From Verrucomicrobiales bacterium (GTDB taxonomy: Bacteria; Verrucomicrobiota; Verrucomicrobiia; Verrucomicrobiales; DEV007), in contig JABDJT010000030.1 in assembly GCA_013003335.1 (NCBI GenBank), positions 1 to 18,825 on the forward strand: 18,825 nucleotides of DNA, read 5' to 3'. This document shows positions 7,567 through 14,813 of the stretch, piece by piece. Each line of letters starts with the position of its first letter. The first letter of the stretch is position 1. Under the pieces are notes generated by a model that worked only from the letters and a program-made list of their open reading frames with translations, had not been told where the DNA came from and did not search any database. A program made the position numbers and the translations under genes.

Positions 7567-9798
7567 ATGAATGTCGTGACCCGAGCTTTTCCAAAGCTTT
7601 CACCTCTCCGTTTGGCTCTCCTCTGTGGATTGAGCCTGGTGGCTGGTGGAATGGTTACATTTGGACAGTCGGCTCCAAAAATCGATGCTGTCGATGTTTG
7701 GTTCCGAGCGTGGAACCTGATCCAAATGGCCGAAAAACTCGAGCAGGATGGCGATTATCTCGGGGCCCTGAACAAGTATAATGAAGCGCTGCCTCTGCAA
7801 AAGGGCGTGCATGAAGAGTATCCGAATTTCCATCCGGAAATCGTGAAAGAGCGCCTTCGGATGATCCTGGAAAAGCAGCGTGAAATTCGCGAGAAACTGA
7901 AAAACCAGGCCCGCGGAATTCCGGACACGCCGCCGAAAATGGAGGAGCAGGTTGGGCCACCCAACCCGGTGCCGAGCGGCGCCCGTCCCGGCGACACTCA
8001 GCAGGTGGGTTCCGGCGAATTTCAACTTCCGAAATGGCCGGAGACGAACGGGGGTACCACTGGCAATGGATTTACGCCGAATCGAAACCCGGTTCAGGTT
8101 GCGCCGCCTCCGACAGGGGCCGGGGTTCAGAATCAGAATATCATGCCGCCGACCGGAGTTCCCGCTCCGAACGTGGCTGGCATGTCGATTTCCGAGTTTT
8201 ACGAATACCAGATGAAGGTGAAGGACCAGCAGATTGCCTGGTTGCTCCAGCAAAAACAGCTCCTGGATCAAAAGGTGGGGGAGAAGGACCGGATGTTGCA
8301 GCAGGCCGATGTGCAGTTGAAGCAGGCGATGCAAAACGAAGCAAATCTCCTCGCCCAAATCCGCAAGCTGGAAAGCAGTGGGGGCGGCGGTTCAAATCGC
8401 GAAGCGGAACTGAAAAAACTGCTGGATGACGCAGTGAAACAGGTTCAGGACGCCAATGCCCGCAACCAGTTGTTACAGTCTGAATTGGCTCAGGCCCGCA
8501 CCGAGATCAATCAGTTGCGCAATCGGGTCGCAGAGATTGAGAATGATCGCGACATGGCACTCAGCATGTCCGGCAATGATGGAGGAAACGAGAAGCTTCG
8601 CGAACTGATCGAGAAAAACTCCAAGCTGCGGGAAGATCTCGAACGAATTCAGAGTGCGGCTGATCACTTCAAGCAACTCGACCGGGAAAAAACCGAGGAA
8701 ATTGCCCTGTTGAGATCGAAGATCAACGAAGTCATCACGGAACGGGATGCGATCGCCGAACAGAACGCACAATACCAATCCCGGATCGAGGATCTGCAGC
8801 GTCAACTGACTCTACTTTCCGATGGTTTAACCAACGAGGAAGCCATGCAGATTGCGGAGGGAAATCCGATGGTGGCAGCCGAAAACGAATTGTTGAAGGG
8901 CGTGATTCTGAAACAGCTTCAACGGCAGGCGCAGCGGAAAATGGCCACCGAATTGCTTCTCGCACAGCTCGATAAACTCGAAGTCCGCTCCCAAACCCTC
9001 GACGCCTTGATCGCTGATATGGCAAATGGAGTGACGTTGACGGAGAGCGAGAAAAACATGTTCAAAACGCCGGCGCTCAACGAGCTGATTGAAGAATCGG
9101 AGAAGGCCGCGAACAACTATCAGCCGGGGACATCCACCACCGTCGTGGTTGGCGGGAACGGCGAGGTGGAAGAACAGGCGCTCAGCATGGAATTGCAGCA
9201 GGTGCAGCAGGGTGCCCGCCTTGCTTATATGGACAAGGATTTCGCGACTGCGGAGAAAGGCTACGAGCGTTACCTGGAATACCGGCCCAACAATGTGTCG
9301 TGCCTCTACAATTTGTCCCTGGTCAAAATAACGCTTCAGAAATACGAAGACGCAGAAAACTACCTGCAGAAGGCGATCAAGCTGAAAGACGATTTCGGTC
9401 CTGCCTATTATCTTCTGGGGCGGACCTATTTTAACCAGGGGCGGCATGACGAAGCTCTCGACAGCTTGCGAACCGGTTTGGAGCATGATCCGAAAAATGC
9501 CAAGGCTCACAACTGCGTCGGCGTCATTTCCAGCCAGCGTGGCTGGGTGCAGCAGGCGGAGGAATCCTTCACCCAGGCCGTGGAGATTGATCCCGACTAC
9601 GGCGACGCGCATTTCAATTTGGCTGTGTTGCTTGCGGCCGGGGAATCACCGGATGATGCACCCCGGGTCAGAACACACTATTTCAAAGCCCTTCACCTGG
9701 GGGTCCCGCGCGATGCTTCCATTGAGACATTCCTCAAGCAGCGAGAGCTCTCGACTCCCGAGGGCGAAATTACGGTGGGAATGGTTCGTGGTGAGTAG
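7567..9798 (+). CDS. Secreted coiled-coil and TPR protein
   Basis: 743 aa from the ATG at 7567, which opens a signal peptide ending near GQSA at about 36; it is preferred over the in-frame GTG at 7408, which lies upstream of the predicted promoter. Order: a TPR-like pair at about 45-110, a Pro/Gly/Asn-rich linker at about 118-205, long heptad-rich coiled coil at about 206-430 (QMKVKDQQIAWLLQQKQ and onwards), a second helical segment, then three to four clear C-terminal TPRs at about 549-700 (YLEYRPNNVSCLYNLS, KDDFGPAYYLLGRTYFNQG, DPKNAKAHNCVGVISSQRG, DPDYGDAHFNLAVLL). There is no enzymatic motif. It is likely a periplasmic scaffold. It lies 133 bp upstream of the PpiD-like gene, which appears to have its own weak promoter. 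Exact role not recognised. Confidence 0.9.
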   Translation: MNVVTRAFPKLSPLRLALLCGLSLVAGGMVTFGQSAPKIDAVDVWFRAWNLIQMAEKLEQDGDYLGALNKYNEALPLQKGVHEEYPNFHPEIVKERLRMILEKQREIREKLKNQARGIPDTPPKMEEQVGPPNPVPSGARPGDTQQVGSGEFQLPKWPETNGGTTGNGFTPNRNPVQVAPPPTGAGVQNQNIMPPTGVPAPNVAGMSISEFYEYQMKVKDQQIAWLLQQKQLLDQKVGEKDRMLQQADVQLKQAMQNEANLLAQIRKLESSGGGGSNREAELKKLLDDAVKQVQDANARNQLLQSELAQARTEINQLRNRVAEIENDRDMALSMSGNDGGNEKLRELIEKNSKLREDLERIQSAADHFKQLDREKTEEIALLRSKINEVITERDAIAEQNAQYQSRIEDLQRQLTLLSDGLTNEEAMQIAEGNPMVAAENELLKGVILKQLQRQAQRKMATELLLAQLDKLEVRSQTLDALIADMANGVTLTESEKNMFKTPALNELIEESEKAANNYQPGTSTTVVVGGNGEVEEQALSMELQQVQQGARLAYMDKDFATAEKGYERYLEYRPNNVSCLYNLSLVKITLQKYEDAENYLQKAIKLKDDFGPAYYLLGRTYFNQGRHDEALDSLRTGLEHDPKNAKAHNCVGVISSQRGWVQQAEESFTQAVEIDPDYGDAHFNLAVLLAAGESPDDAPRVRTHYFKALHLGVPRDASIETFLKQRELSTPEGEITVGMVRGE

Positions 9799-9810
9799 TT
9801 CTCCGGAAAA

Positions 9811-9830
9811 CGAACCACCAGGGTAGATTC
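9811..9830 (+). repeat. Possible decayed half copy of the palindromic repeat
   Basis: Thirteen bases after the TPR stop, CGAAC-CACCAGGGT matches the left flank and outer arm of the palindromic repeat (CGATC-CAACAGGGT in the 12600 copy) at 12 of 14 positions, and AG-ATTC continues in register. The right half (9831-9848) does not match well and the hairpin is lost. It could be chance. Confidence 0.3.
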
Positions 9831-9855
9831 AAACGGCAGCCGGGTTAAAAAGCAG

Positions 9856-9884
9856 TTGATGTCGAGCCCGACTTTTCCTACCTT
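9856..9884 (+). promoter_or_regulatory. Weak promoter candidate for the PpiD-like gene
   Basis: TTGATG (9856-9861), a 17-nt spacer, then TACCTT (9879-9884), about 47 bp before the ATG at 9932. The -35 is good but the -10 is poor (three of six positions), so this is only a suggestion. Confidence 0.3.
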
Positions 9885-9931
9885 CCCCGCCCCGCCTCAA
9901 ACGGCTGAAACTTTCTCTCAAAAATCGAATC

Positions 9932-11488
9932 ATGCTCGCTCAGATCCGTCACTTTCAAAAAGGTATCCTGATCGTGGTCACCATCATTATCGTGATCGCA
10001 TTCGCCTTCCTCTACTCTGATTTCGATTTCGTCCGCGGGACGATGGGTGGCGGTTCGAACTGCGTCTTCAAGGTCTATGGAAACTGTTACCGGCCCAAGG
10101 AAGTCGTCAAATTGCAGAACAGTTTCAACGTGGCGAGAGACTTTGGAATGGAAGATTTCGCCATGACGCTTTTTGGAGTGCGCCGCGAGGATTCCGATCG
10201 CACGGAGTTCGCCGAAAGCCTCGTCATTTTGAGAAAGGAGGCAGATCGAATGGGGATTAAGCCGAGTCAGGAGGAAATCCAGGCAGCTGTTCCCAAGCTT
10301 CCGATCTTTCAGCGATTGCCGTGGATTGACAGCAAGGCCGTGCAGCAAAGCCTGGCCCAATACGGATTCACACTCGGGGATTTCAATGACCTGGTGGGGG
10401 ATTACCTCGCCTGGCAACAGTTGAGAGACCTGGTGAGCGCGGGAATTGAACCTCTTCCCGAAGAGGTGGACCGGTTCTACAACCAGCGTTACCAGCGTTA
10501 CACGGCACACGCGATCGATATCGATCGGGATTCATTCGCCGACAAAGTTGAGATCACCGACGAGGAAATTCAGAAATATTACGACGACAACAAGGACAAA
10601 GATCTCAATCTGAAGACGGATCCAAAGCGCGGATTTGAAGTCGTGGTTTTTGCGAAAACCCCGGACGCCGAAAACGCCACGGAAGAGGAAAAGGCCAAGG
10701 CACGGATCGAGTTTCGAAAATGGGTGAACCGGATTTATTCCGATCTGGCAGCCAATCCCGATGAGTTCCGGAAAATTGCGGAGTCGAATGTCAACGTCGT
10801 GGAATTGAACAGCATTCAAACGCGGGCGCTGGAGCCATTTGCCATCGGTGGCGCCCCGGACTTCATCAAGGACGAACCCGAGGTCATCAACACGCTGTTT
10901 TCCGACCTGGTGCAGGAAGGGAAGATCACCACGCCGTTCGATCTGAGCGATGACCGCATCGCGGTTTTCAAGATGACCAAAAGAGTGGAACCGGAGTTGT
11001 TGCCCCTGAAAAAGGCGAAGGACCAGATCGTCAAAGCTCTGAAAGTGACAAAGTCCAACCAGATGGCCAACGACGAAGCCAATGAGGCGAGGCAGAAAAT
11101 CCTGGATGCGGTCAAAGCCGGAAAGTCGTTTGCGGAAGCCGCCAGGGAAGCGGGTCTTGAGACGCGGGAGTTGCCCAATTTTTCCATTGCTGAACCTCCG
11201 GCTGAGATGGAAGACGCCGTGGCAATCCGGAATGCGGTGATTGGCCTCGCTGAAGGAGATGTCAGTCCGGTGGTGACCAAATCGGGCGGCAAAGGCTACC
11301 TCATCGTTCACGTGGATAAGATCGTGATGTACGAGGACACGTCGCAGGAGTCGCGCAAGAACATCATCGATATCTCCATGGAGCGGGAAATTCAGCGGAA
11401 CCTGTTCGAAGCCTGGTTCAATCGCCGGAAAGCAGCCTCGAATCTCTGGCGCAACCCCAATGCCCGCTACATGACGTCCGGTCGTTAA
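9932..11488 (+). CDS. PpiD/SurA-like membrane-anchored periplasmic folding factor
   Basis: 518 aa. A short cytoplasmic N-terminus is followed by one membrane anchor at about 12-28 (ILIVVTIIIVIAFAFLY), the PpiD topology. A SurA_N-type chaperone domain comes next (about 45-180; FKVYGNCYRPKEVVKLQN, AESLVILRKEADRMGI with the helical pairs that follow). The middle region (about 205-370) sits where PpiD has its parvulin domain but lacks the usual parvulin signatures. The C-terminal helices and VSPVVTKSGGKGYLIVHVDKI resemble the second rotamase-like unit. By family it assists folding of proteins leaving the Sec translocon; prolyl isomerase activity is doubtful. The start is the only Met before the anchor; there is no Shine-Dalgarno. 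A small TPR gene follows after 4 nt, so the two are likely co-transcribed. Confidence 0.82.
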   Translation: MLAQIRHFQKGILIVVTIIIVIAFAFLYSDFDFVRGTMGGGSNCVFKVYGNCYRPKEVVKLQNSFNVARDFGMEDFAMTLFGVRREDSDRTEFAESLVILRKEADRMGIKPSQEEIQAAVPKLPIFQRLPWIDSKAVQQSLAQYGFTLGDFNDLVGDYLAWQQLRDLVSAGIEPLPEEVDRFYNQRYQRYTAHAIDIDRDSFADKVEITDEEIQKYYDDNKDKDLNLKTDPKRGFEVVVFAKTPDAENATEEEKAKARIEFRKWVNRIYSDLAANPDEFRKIAESNVNVVELNSIQTRALEPFAIGGAPDFIKDEPEVINTLFSDLVQEGKITTPFDLSDDRIAVFKMTKRVEPELLPLKKAKDQIVKALKVTKSNQMANDEANEARQKILDAVKAGKSFAEAAREAGLETRELPNFSIAEPPAEMEDAVAIRNAVIGLAEGDVSPVVTKSGGKGYLIVHVDKIVMYEDTSQESRKNIIDISMEREIQRNLFEAWFNRRKAASNLWRNPNARYMTSGR

Positions 11489-11492
11489 CATA

Positions 11493-11837
11493 ATGGCCGT
11501 GCCGGATCGAGACGATTTGTTTGATGACGCCAATGGCGACCTGGCCGTGGGCGACCTGGAAGCTGCAATCGAAAAATACCGGCAGTGCGTCGAGATCGAT
11601 CCGGAATTTTTTGATGGCTGGCACGCACTCGGAATGGCCCTGATGAAAACCGGGAAACTCAAGGAAGCGATTGGCGCCGGGCTTCAGGCGACAACGCTGC
11701 AGCCCAACGATTTACTCGCCTGGACCGCCCTCTCGCAAATGTATGTTCAGGACGGCCAAATTGGAGAGGCAGAGGACGCCAAAGCAAATGCGCGAATTCT
11801 TTCCCTCGGTGGCAGGATCGTGAAGGACCCGAAGTGA
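11493..11837 (+). CDS. Small TPR protein
   Basis: 114 aa, starting 4 nt after the PpiD-like stop codon, so probably translationally coupled. It consists almost wholly of about three TPR units: GDLAVGDLEAAIEKYRQCVEIDP, then FFDGWHALGMALMKTGKLKEA, then NDLLAWTALSQMYVQDGQIGEAED, given here in overlapping parts. There is no signal peptide or membrane segment, so it is cytoplasmic and probably a protein-protein adaptor, perhaps for the cytoplasmic end of the upstream membrane protein (inference). It ends 3 nt before the stop codon of the convergent L,D-transpeptidase-fold gene. Confidence 0.85.
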   Translation: MAVPDRDDLFDDANGDLAVGDLEAAIEKYRQCVEIDPEFFDGWHALGMALMKTGKLKEAIGAGLQATTLQPNDLLAWTALSQMYVQDGQIGEAEDAKANARILSLGGRIVKDPK

Positions 11838-11840
11838 ATT

Positions 11841-12737
11841 TCAGGGATTCCCGAACACATATTTGCCGGCTTCCAGCTTGACGTTCGGCGGCTGATTCAT
11901 CATTTCGAAATAGTCGTAGCCTTCCTTCAAGTTCGCCCAGAATTCGAGCCATTTCGCCTTCTTGTCTGCTTCCTCATTCATCCGGGCGTCGGTCATCCGA
12001 AACGGGAAAGAGTGGACGCGAAAAAACTTCTGGTTATTTGTGAGCGCGGCGGCAGCGAGAGTATAAATCTCCTCGATCAGCGGATCAGTCATGGCGTAAC
12101 AGCCGATCGAAACGCAGGCGCCATGCACCATCAGGAAGCTGCCAGTCCTGCCATGGTATTCGTCATAGGCGTTGGGGTAGCCCAGATCAAAAGAGAGGTG
12201 AAACCGGCTATTGGGGTTCATTCGTCCCGGCGTGACGAAGTAAAAACCTTCCGGTGATTGCCCATCTCCCTCTTTCAACTTCGGCCCGAGTTTCCCCGAC
12301 CACTTGCAGATCTTATACGTCTTGAAATGGGTGTACGTAGTATCGTTTTCCCCCTGTAAAAACACTTCCAGTTCACTCTCCTCCTTGAAAATCCGGATAA
12401 AAATCGGATCACCGATTTTCAGGCCCAACTTTTCGAGTTCCGGTTTCAACAAAGGCGCGACCCGTTTCGAGGCCGCTTTTGATCGGGAACTGACCGGAAG
12501 CTTTTTCCCGGTGGCGGATGGAGTCGGAGAATTTCTGGCAATAGCCGACGGGTCGGCTGGATCGCGGGAAAACCAGGCTTTCACCATTTCGACCGCTTTC
12601 GATCCAACAGGGTTGGTTTGTTGAACAGACCCTGTTGTTGAGGGGGAATCTCCGTACAGGTAGTCCTGCAAAATCCACGGAGTCGCGGCTGCTCCTGCGA
12701 GTGCAGCGATTCCCAAAAACGCGCGAAAAGCTTTCAT
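11841..12737 (-). CDS. YafK-type L,D-transpeptidase-fold (YkuD) protein
   Basis: 298 aa from the ATG at 12737, which gives MKAFRAFLGIAALAGAAATPW, a signal peptide or anchor; the open frame to 12785 adds 16 non-conserved residues. A low-complexity linker (about 31-80) precedes the YkuD catalytic domain. The active-site block is VHGACVSIGCYAM, with H205 and catalytic C213, and GYPNAYDEYHGRTGSFLMVHG precedes it. VSIGCYAM in place of the commoner SxGCxR is typical of the YafK/DpaA branch, which in E. coli cuts lipoprotein-peptidoglycan crosslinks rather than making them. The protein should act in the periplasm on peptidoglycan. Palindromic repeat C encodes residues 33-46 of the linker. It is convergent with the small TPR gene and divergent from the MTA phosphorylase gene. 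Confidence 0.88.
   Translation of the reverse strand: MKAFRAFLGIAALAGAAATPWILQDYLYGDSPSTTGSVQQTNPVGSKAVEMVKAWFSRDPADPSAIARNSPTPSATGKKLPVSSRSKAASKRVAPLLKPELEKLGLKIGDPIFIRIFKEESELEVFLQGENDTTYTHFKTYKICKWSGKLGPKLKEGDGQSPEGFYFVTPGRMNPNSRFHLSFDLGYPNAYDEYHGRTGSFLMVHGACVSIGCYAMTDPLIEEIYTLAAAALTNNQKFFRVHSFPFRMTDARMNEEADKKAKWLEFWANLKEGYDYFEMMNQPPNVKLEAGKYVFGNP
12600..12642. repeat. Palindromic repeat, copy C (inside the L,D-transpeptidase-fold coding sequence)
   Basis: 43 nt with a perfect 9-bp outer stem, CAACAGGGT (12605-12613) with ACCCTGTTG (12629-12637). A 2x2 internal loop, then GTTT (12616-12619) with GAAC (12623-12626) around GTT. The left flank CGATC is identical to that of the copy at 14679. 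The reverse complement shares 17 contiguous bases with copy B. It is read in frame as a Ser/Thr/Gly/Gln-rich linker (residues 33-46) between the signal segment and the catalytic domain. Confidence 0.8.
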
Positions 12738-12892
12738 CCCGGTCGATGGAGTAGTTTGAAATTCGAGATATTCAACATACCACAATTATTAGAAGAATCG
12801 CGGTTGATTTGCCTCTTTCTTTCCCGAAATTCCCTGCTCTTCTTTACGGTCGAAATTTTTCGGTCCTTTCCCTCGATTTTCACTTCCTCGCC

Positions 12893-13768
12893 ATGTCCAG
12901 TGAATCCGATCCTGTTCCCGCCATCGGTGTGATTGGTGGCTCCGGCCTCTACGAAATTGACGGATTTGAAGATCCGGAGGAAATCCGGGTCGAAACCCCG
13001 TTTGGTCCGCCGTCTGATGCCATCATTTCCGGTAAATTTGCCGGTCGGCGAGTGTGCTTTTTGCCCCGACACGCTCGCGGACACCGGATTCTGCCGAGCG
13101 AGTTGAATCACCGGGCAAATATCTGGGCGCTTCGTTCTCTTAATGTCAGGTGGATCATAGCGGTTACGGCAGTGGGGTCGCTTCGTGAAAAGTATGAGCC
13201 GCGCCACATCGTTTTGCCGGATCAATTTTTCGACCGGACCAGCCAGCGGCCGGATGCCACGTTTTTTGGAAATGGAATCGTGGCTCATATTGATTTTGGC
13301 GACCCGATTTCGGAAAGACTGCGGACCTTGCTGGCGGAATCGGCCGGAAACCTGGGTCTTACGGTTCACGATGGAGGAACGTACGTAAATATGGATGGTC
13401 CGGCATTTTCCACCCGGGCAGAGAGCGAGACCCACCGGAAGCTCGGATTTGATGTCATCGGTATGACGAATTTGCCGGAAGCCAAGCTCGCCCGCGAAGC
13501 TGAGGTTTCACTCGCGACGCTGGCGATGATCACGGACTACGATTGCTGGAAGGTGGAAGAAGGTAATGTAAACGCCCACGCCGTCATCGAGCATGTCCAG
13601 GCCAATGCGGAAAACGCGAAGCGGGTTTTGGCGACTGTCATTTCGAAAATCCCGGAAACGCCCGATTGGCCGGAGCATCAAGCGCTGGATACGGCTTTGA
13701 TTACGGACAAAAACCTGTGGCCTGAGAAAACAGCGCTCGATTTAGCCCCAATTCTGAAGAGATTCTGA
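12893..13768 (+). CDS. mtnP: S-methyl-5'-thioadenosine phosphorylase
   Basis: 291 aa from the ATG at 12893; the frame opens earlier at 12809 but the family begins shortly before IGVIGGSGLYEI. It cleaves methylthioadenosine with phosphate to adenine and methylthioribose-1-phosphate, the first step of methionine salvage and removal of a polyamine-synthesis by-product, in the cytoplasm. Evidence: phosphate loop GGSG at 15-18; RHARGH at 59-64; NHRANIWALR; FFGNGIVAHIDFGDP; GPAFSTRAES; GMTNLPEAKLAREAE; and TDYDCW with D215 and D217, the adenine-recognising aspartates that separate MTA phosphorylases from guanine/hypoxanthine-specific PNPs, which have Asn here. Length is normal. It stands alone; no other salvage gene is in view. 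A related 6-oxopurine or 5'-deoxyadenosine specificity is less likely. Confidence 0.93.
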   Translation: MSSESDPVPAIGVIGGSGLYEIDGFEDPEEIRVETPFGPPSDAIISGKFAGRRVCFLPRHARGHRILPSELNHRANIWALRSLNVRWIIAVTAVGSLREKYEPRHIVLPDQFFDRTSQRPDATFFGNGIVAHIDFGDPISERLRTLLAESAGNLGLTVHDGGTYVNMDGPAFSTRAESETHRKLGFDVIGMTNLPEAKLAREAEVSLATLAMITDYDCWKVEEGNVNAHAVIEHVQANAENAKRVLATVISKIPETPDWPEHQALDTALITDKNLWPEKTALDLAPILKRF

Positions 13769-13805
13769 AAAGATTTTAAAATTATTCCCGAAATTTATTT
13801 AAGAT

Positions 13806-13834
13806 TTGCAAAATAATTAAAAATTCTTTATCTT
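13806..13834 (+). promoter_or_regulatory. Promoter for the polysaccharide deacetylase gene
   Basis: TTGCAA (13806-13811), a 17-nt spacer and TATCTT (13829-13834), embedded in strongly AT-rich DNA (13770-13830) that could serve as an UP element. The start point would be near 13841, so the true start codon must lie downstream of it, in agreement with the TTG at 13866. Confidence 0.55.
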
Positions 13835-13865
13835 GCTCATTTTCCACTCTGAACCGTTTCTTCGA

Positions 13866-14675
13866 TTGAGCACTCGAAACTTCATTTCTCTCTTCCTTGC
13901 AACTTCCCTTTTGCTGGGGTTTTCGACCAGTTGTCGCACTCCTGCCGAGACTTCGCTGGCGAAGCGCGGTGAGGTGTTCATGTCGAAAAAGCACCGAAAA
14001 AAAGCCGGGGAGGGCTTGGACAATGGCTGGGATCCGGGTTCCCGGATTCGGGGAAGCGTGGGCCGGAAAGATTCCTATCGCAGCGTCAATACTTCGGCGC
14101 GGGTTTTGGCACTGACATTTGACGATGGTCCGCATCCAACCAACACGCCGCGCTTGCTGGACATGCTGAAAAAGCGAAACGTGCGGGCAACCTTTTACGT
14201 GGTGGGGTCGAACGCCCGTCGTTACCCCCACATTATGCGCCGGATGATCGCCGAAGGCCATGAAATCGGGAATCACACGTTTTCCCACAGCGACATGAAA
14301 AAGATGTCCAAAACGGCGATCAAATCCGATTTGCAGCGCACGCAGCAGATGATTGTCAGTGGATGTGGCGTGACTCCGCGGACGATGCGACCTCCCTATG
14401 GATCCATCACGGCCGATCAGAAATCCTGGATTCGACGCGAGTTGGGATATCCGACGATTACCTGGTCGGTTGATCCGGAGGACTGGAAAAAACCGGGTTC
14501 CAGCGTGGTTTCCAGCCGGTTGATCAATGGCGCCAAGCCCGGCGCGATTCTTCTCGCGCATGATATTCACGCCCCGACGATTGATGCGATGCCCCGCACG
14601 CTCGATACCCTTCTTTCGAAGGGATACCGGTTCGTCACCGTGACCCAGCTGATCGCGCTGGAAGGACAGGGGTAA
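13866..14675 (+). CDS. Polysaccharide deacetylase (NodB/CE4), probable lipoprotein
   Basis: 269 aa from a TTG codon at 13866, chosen because the predicted promoter ends at 13834 and this start gives a compact lipoprotein-like signal: STRNF, a hydrophobic run, then FSTSC with Cys near residue 23 (the -3 position is Ser rather than Leu, so the lipobox is imperfect). No ATG exists before 13981. The NodB domain is complete: TFDDGP (D86, D87), HTFSH (H137, H141), RPPYG at 175-179, DPEDW at 203-207 and LAHDIH at 230-235. D87 with H137 and H141 would bind the metal; D86 is the general base and H232 the general acid. It should remove N- or O-acetyl groups from peptidoglycan or another surface glycan. 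It is monocistronic, with its own promoter and a strong terminator. Confidence 0.9.
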   Translation: MSTRNFISLFLATSLLLGFSTSCRTPAETSLAKRGEVFMSKKHRKKAGEGLDNGWDPGSRIRGSVGRKDSYRSVNTSARVLALTFDDGPHPTNTPRLLDMLKKRNVRATFYVVGSNARRYPHIMRRMIAEGHEIGNHTFSHSDMKKMSKTAIKSDLQRTQQMIVSGCGVTPRTMRPPYGSITADQKSWIRRELGYPTITWSVDPEDWKKPGSSVVSSRLINGAKPGAILLAHDIHAPTIDAMPRTLDTLLSKGYRFVTVTQLIALEGQG

Positions 14676-14678
14676 ATT

Positions 14679-14721
14679 CGATCCGGCAGAGTTGGATCAG
14701 CGAACGAACCCTGTCGGTTCG
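14679..14721. repeat. Palindromic repeat, copy D (overlaps a terminator)
   Basis: 43 nt in the same register as the other copies: outer arms CGGCAGAGT (14684-14692) and ACCCTGTCG (14708-14716) with one G-T pair and one A/C mismatch; inner arms GATC (14695-14698) and GAAC (14702-14705) around AGC, with one A/A mismatch; flanks CGATC (14679-14683) and GTTCG (14717-14721). It is the most diverged of the four. It begins 3 nt after the deacetylase stop codon. Its right half forms the terminator at 14703-14727, so the two folds exclude one another. Confidence 0.65.
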
Positions 14722-14727
14722 TTTTTT
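14703..14727 (+). terminator. Rho-independent terminator of the deacetylase gene
   Basis: A perfect 8-bp stem AACGAACC (14703-14710) with GGTTCGTT (14716-14723), loop CTGTC, followed by a run of six T ending at 14727. It lies 27 bp after the deacetylase stop and separates that gene from the coiled-coil gene downstream. Confidence 0.8.
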
Positions 14728-14776
14728 GTAAAAGTCTGGACATTTGTGTTTTGATAACTTGCATTATTTTAAAAAA

Positions 14777-14804
14777 TGTGGGAAAATCTCTCAAATTCTA
14801 TAAT
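14777..14804 (+). promoter_or_regulatory. Consensus -10 promoter giving a near-leaderless transcript
   Basis: A perfect TATAAT at 14799-14804 with a poor -35 (TGTGGG, 14777-14782; 16-nt spacer) in AT-rich DNA. The -10 ends only 9 nt before the ATG at 14814, so transcription starting about 7 nt downstream would leave a leader of only a few bases. Confidence 0.5.
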
Positions 14805-14813
14805 TTTCACAGA

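Noticed and set aside
8693..8715. GCCCTGTTGAGATCG-like match to the right arm of the repeat
   Set aside because: It is inside a coiled-coil reading frame, lacks the left arm and cannot form the hairpin.
10532..11662. 376-aa minus-strand open frame opposite the PpiD-like gene
   Set aside because: Antisense shadow; His/Phe/Arg-rich composition with no family resemblance.
2295..14716. GTTC-N3-GAAC cores of the repeats as LexA/SOS-type operators
   Set aside because: The resemblance to GAAC/GTTC operators covers only the inner arms; the long conserved outer arms, the copy inside a gene and the copies at gene 3' ends do not fit an operator for SOS genes.
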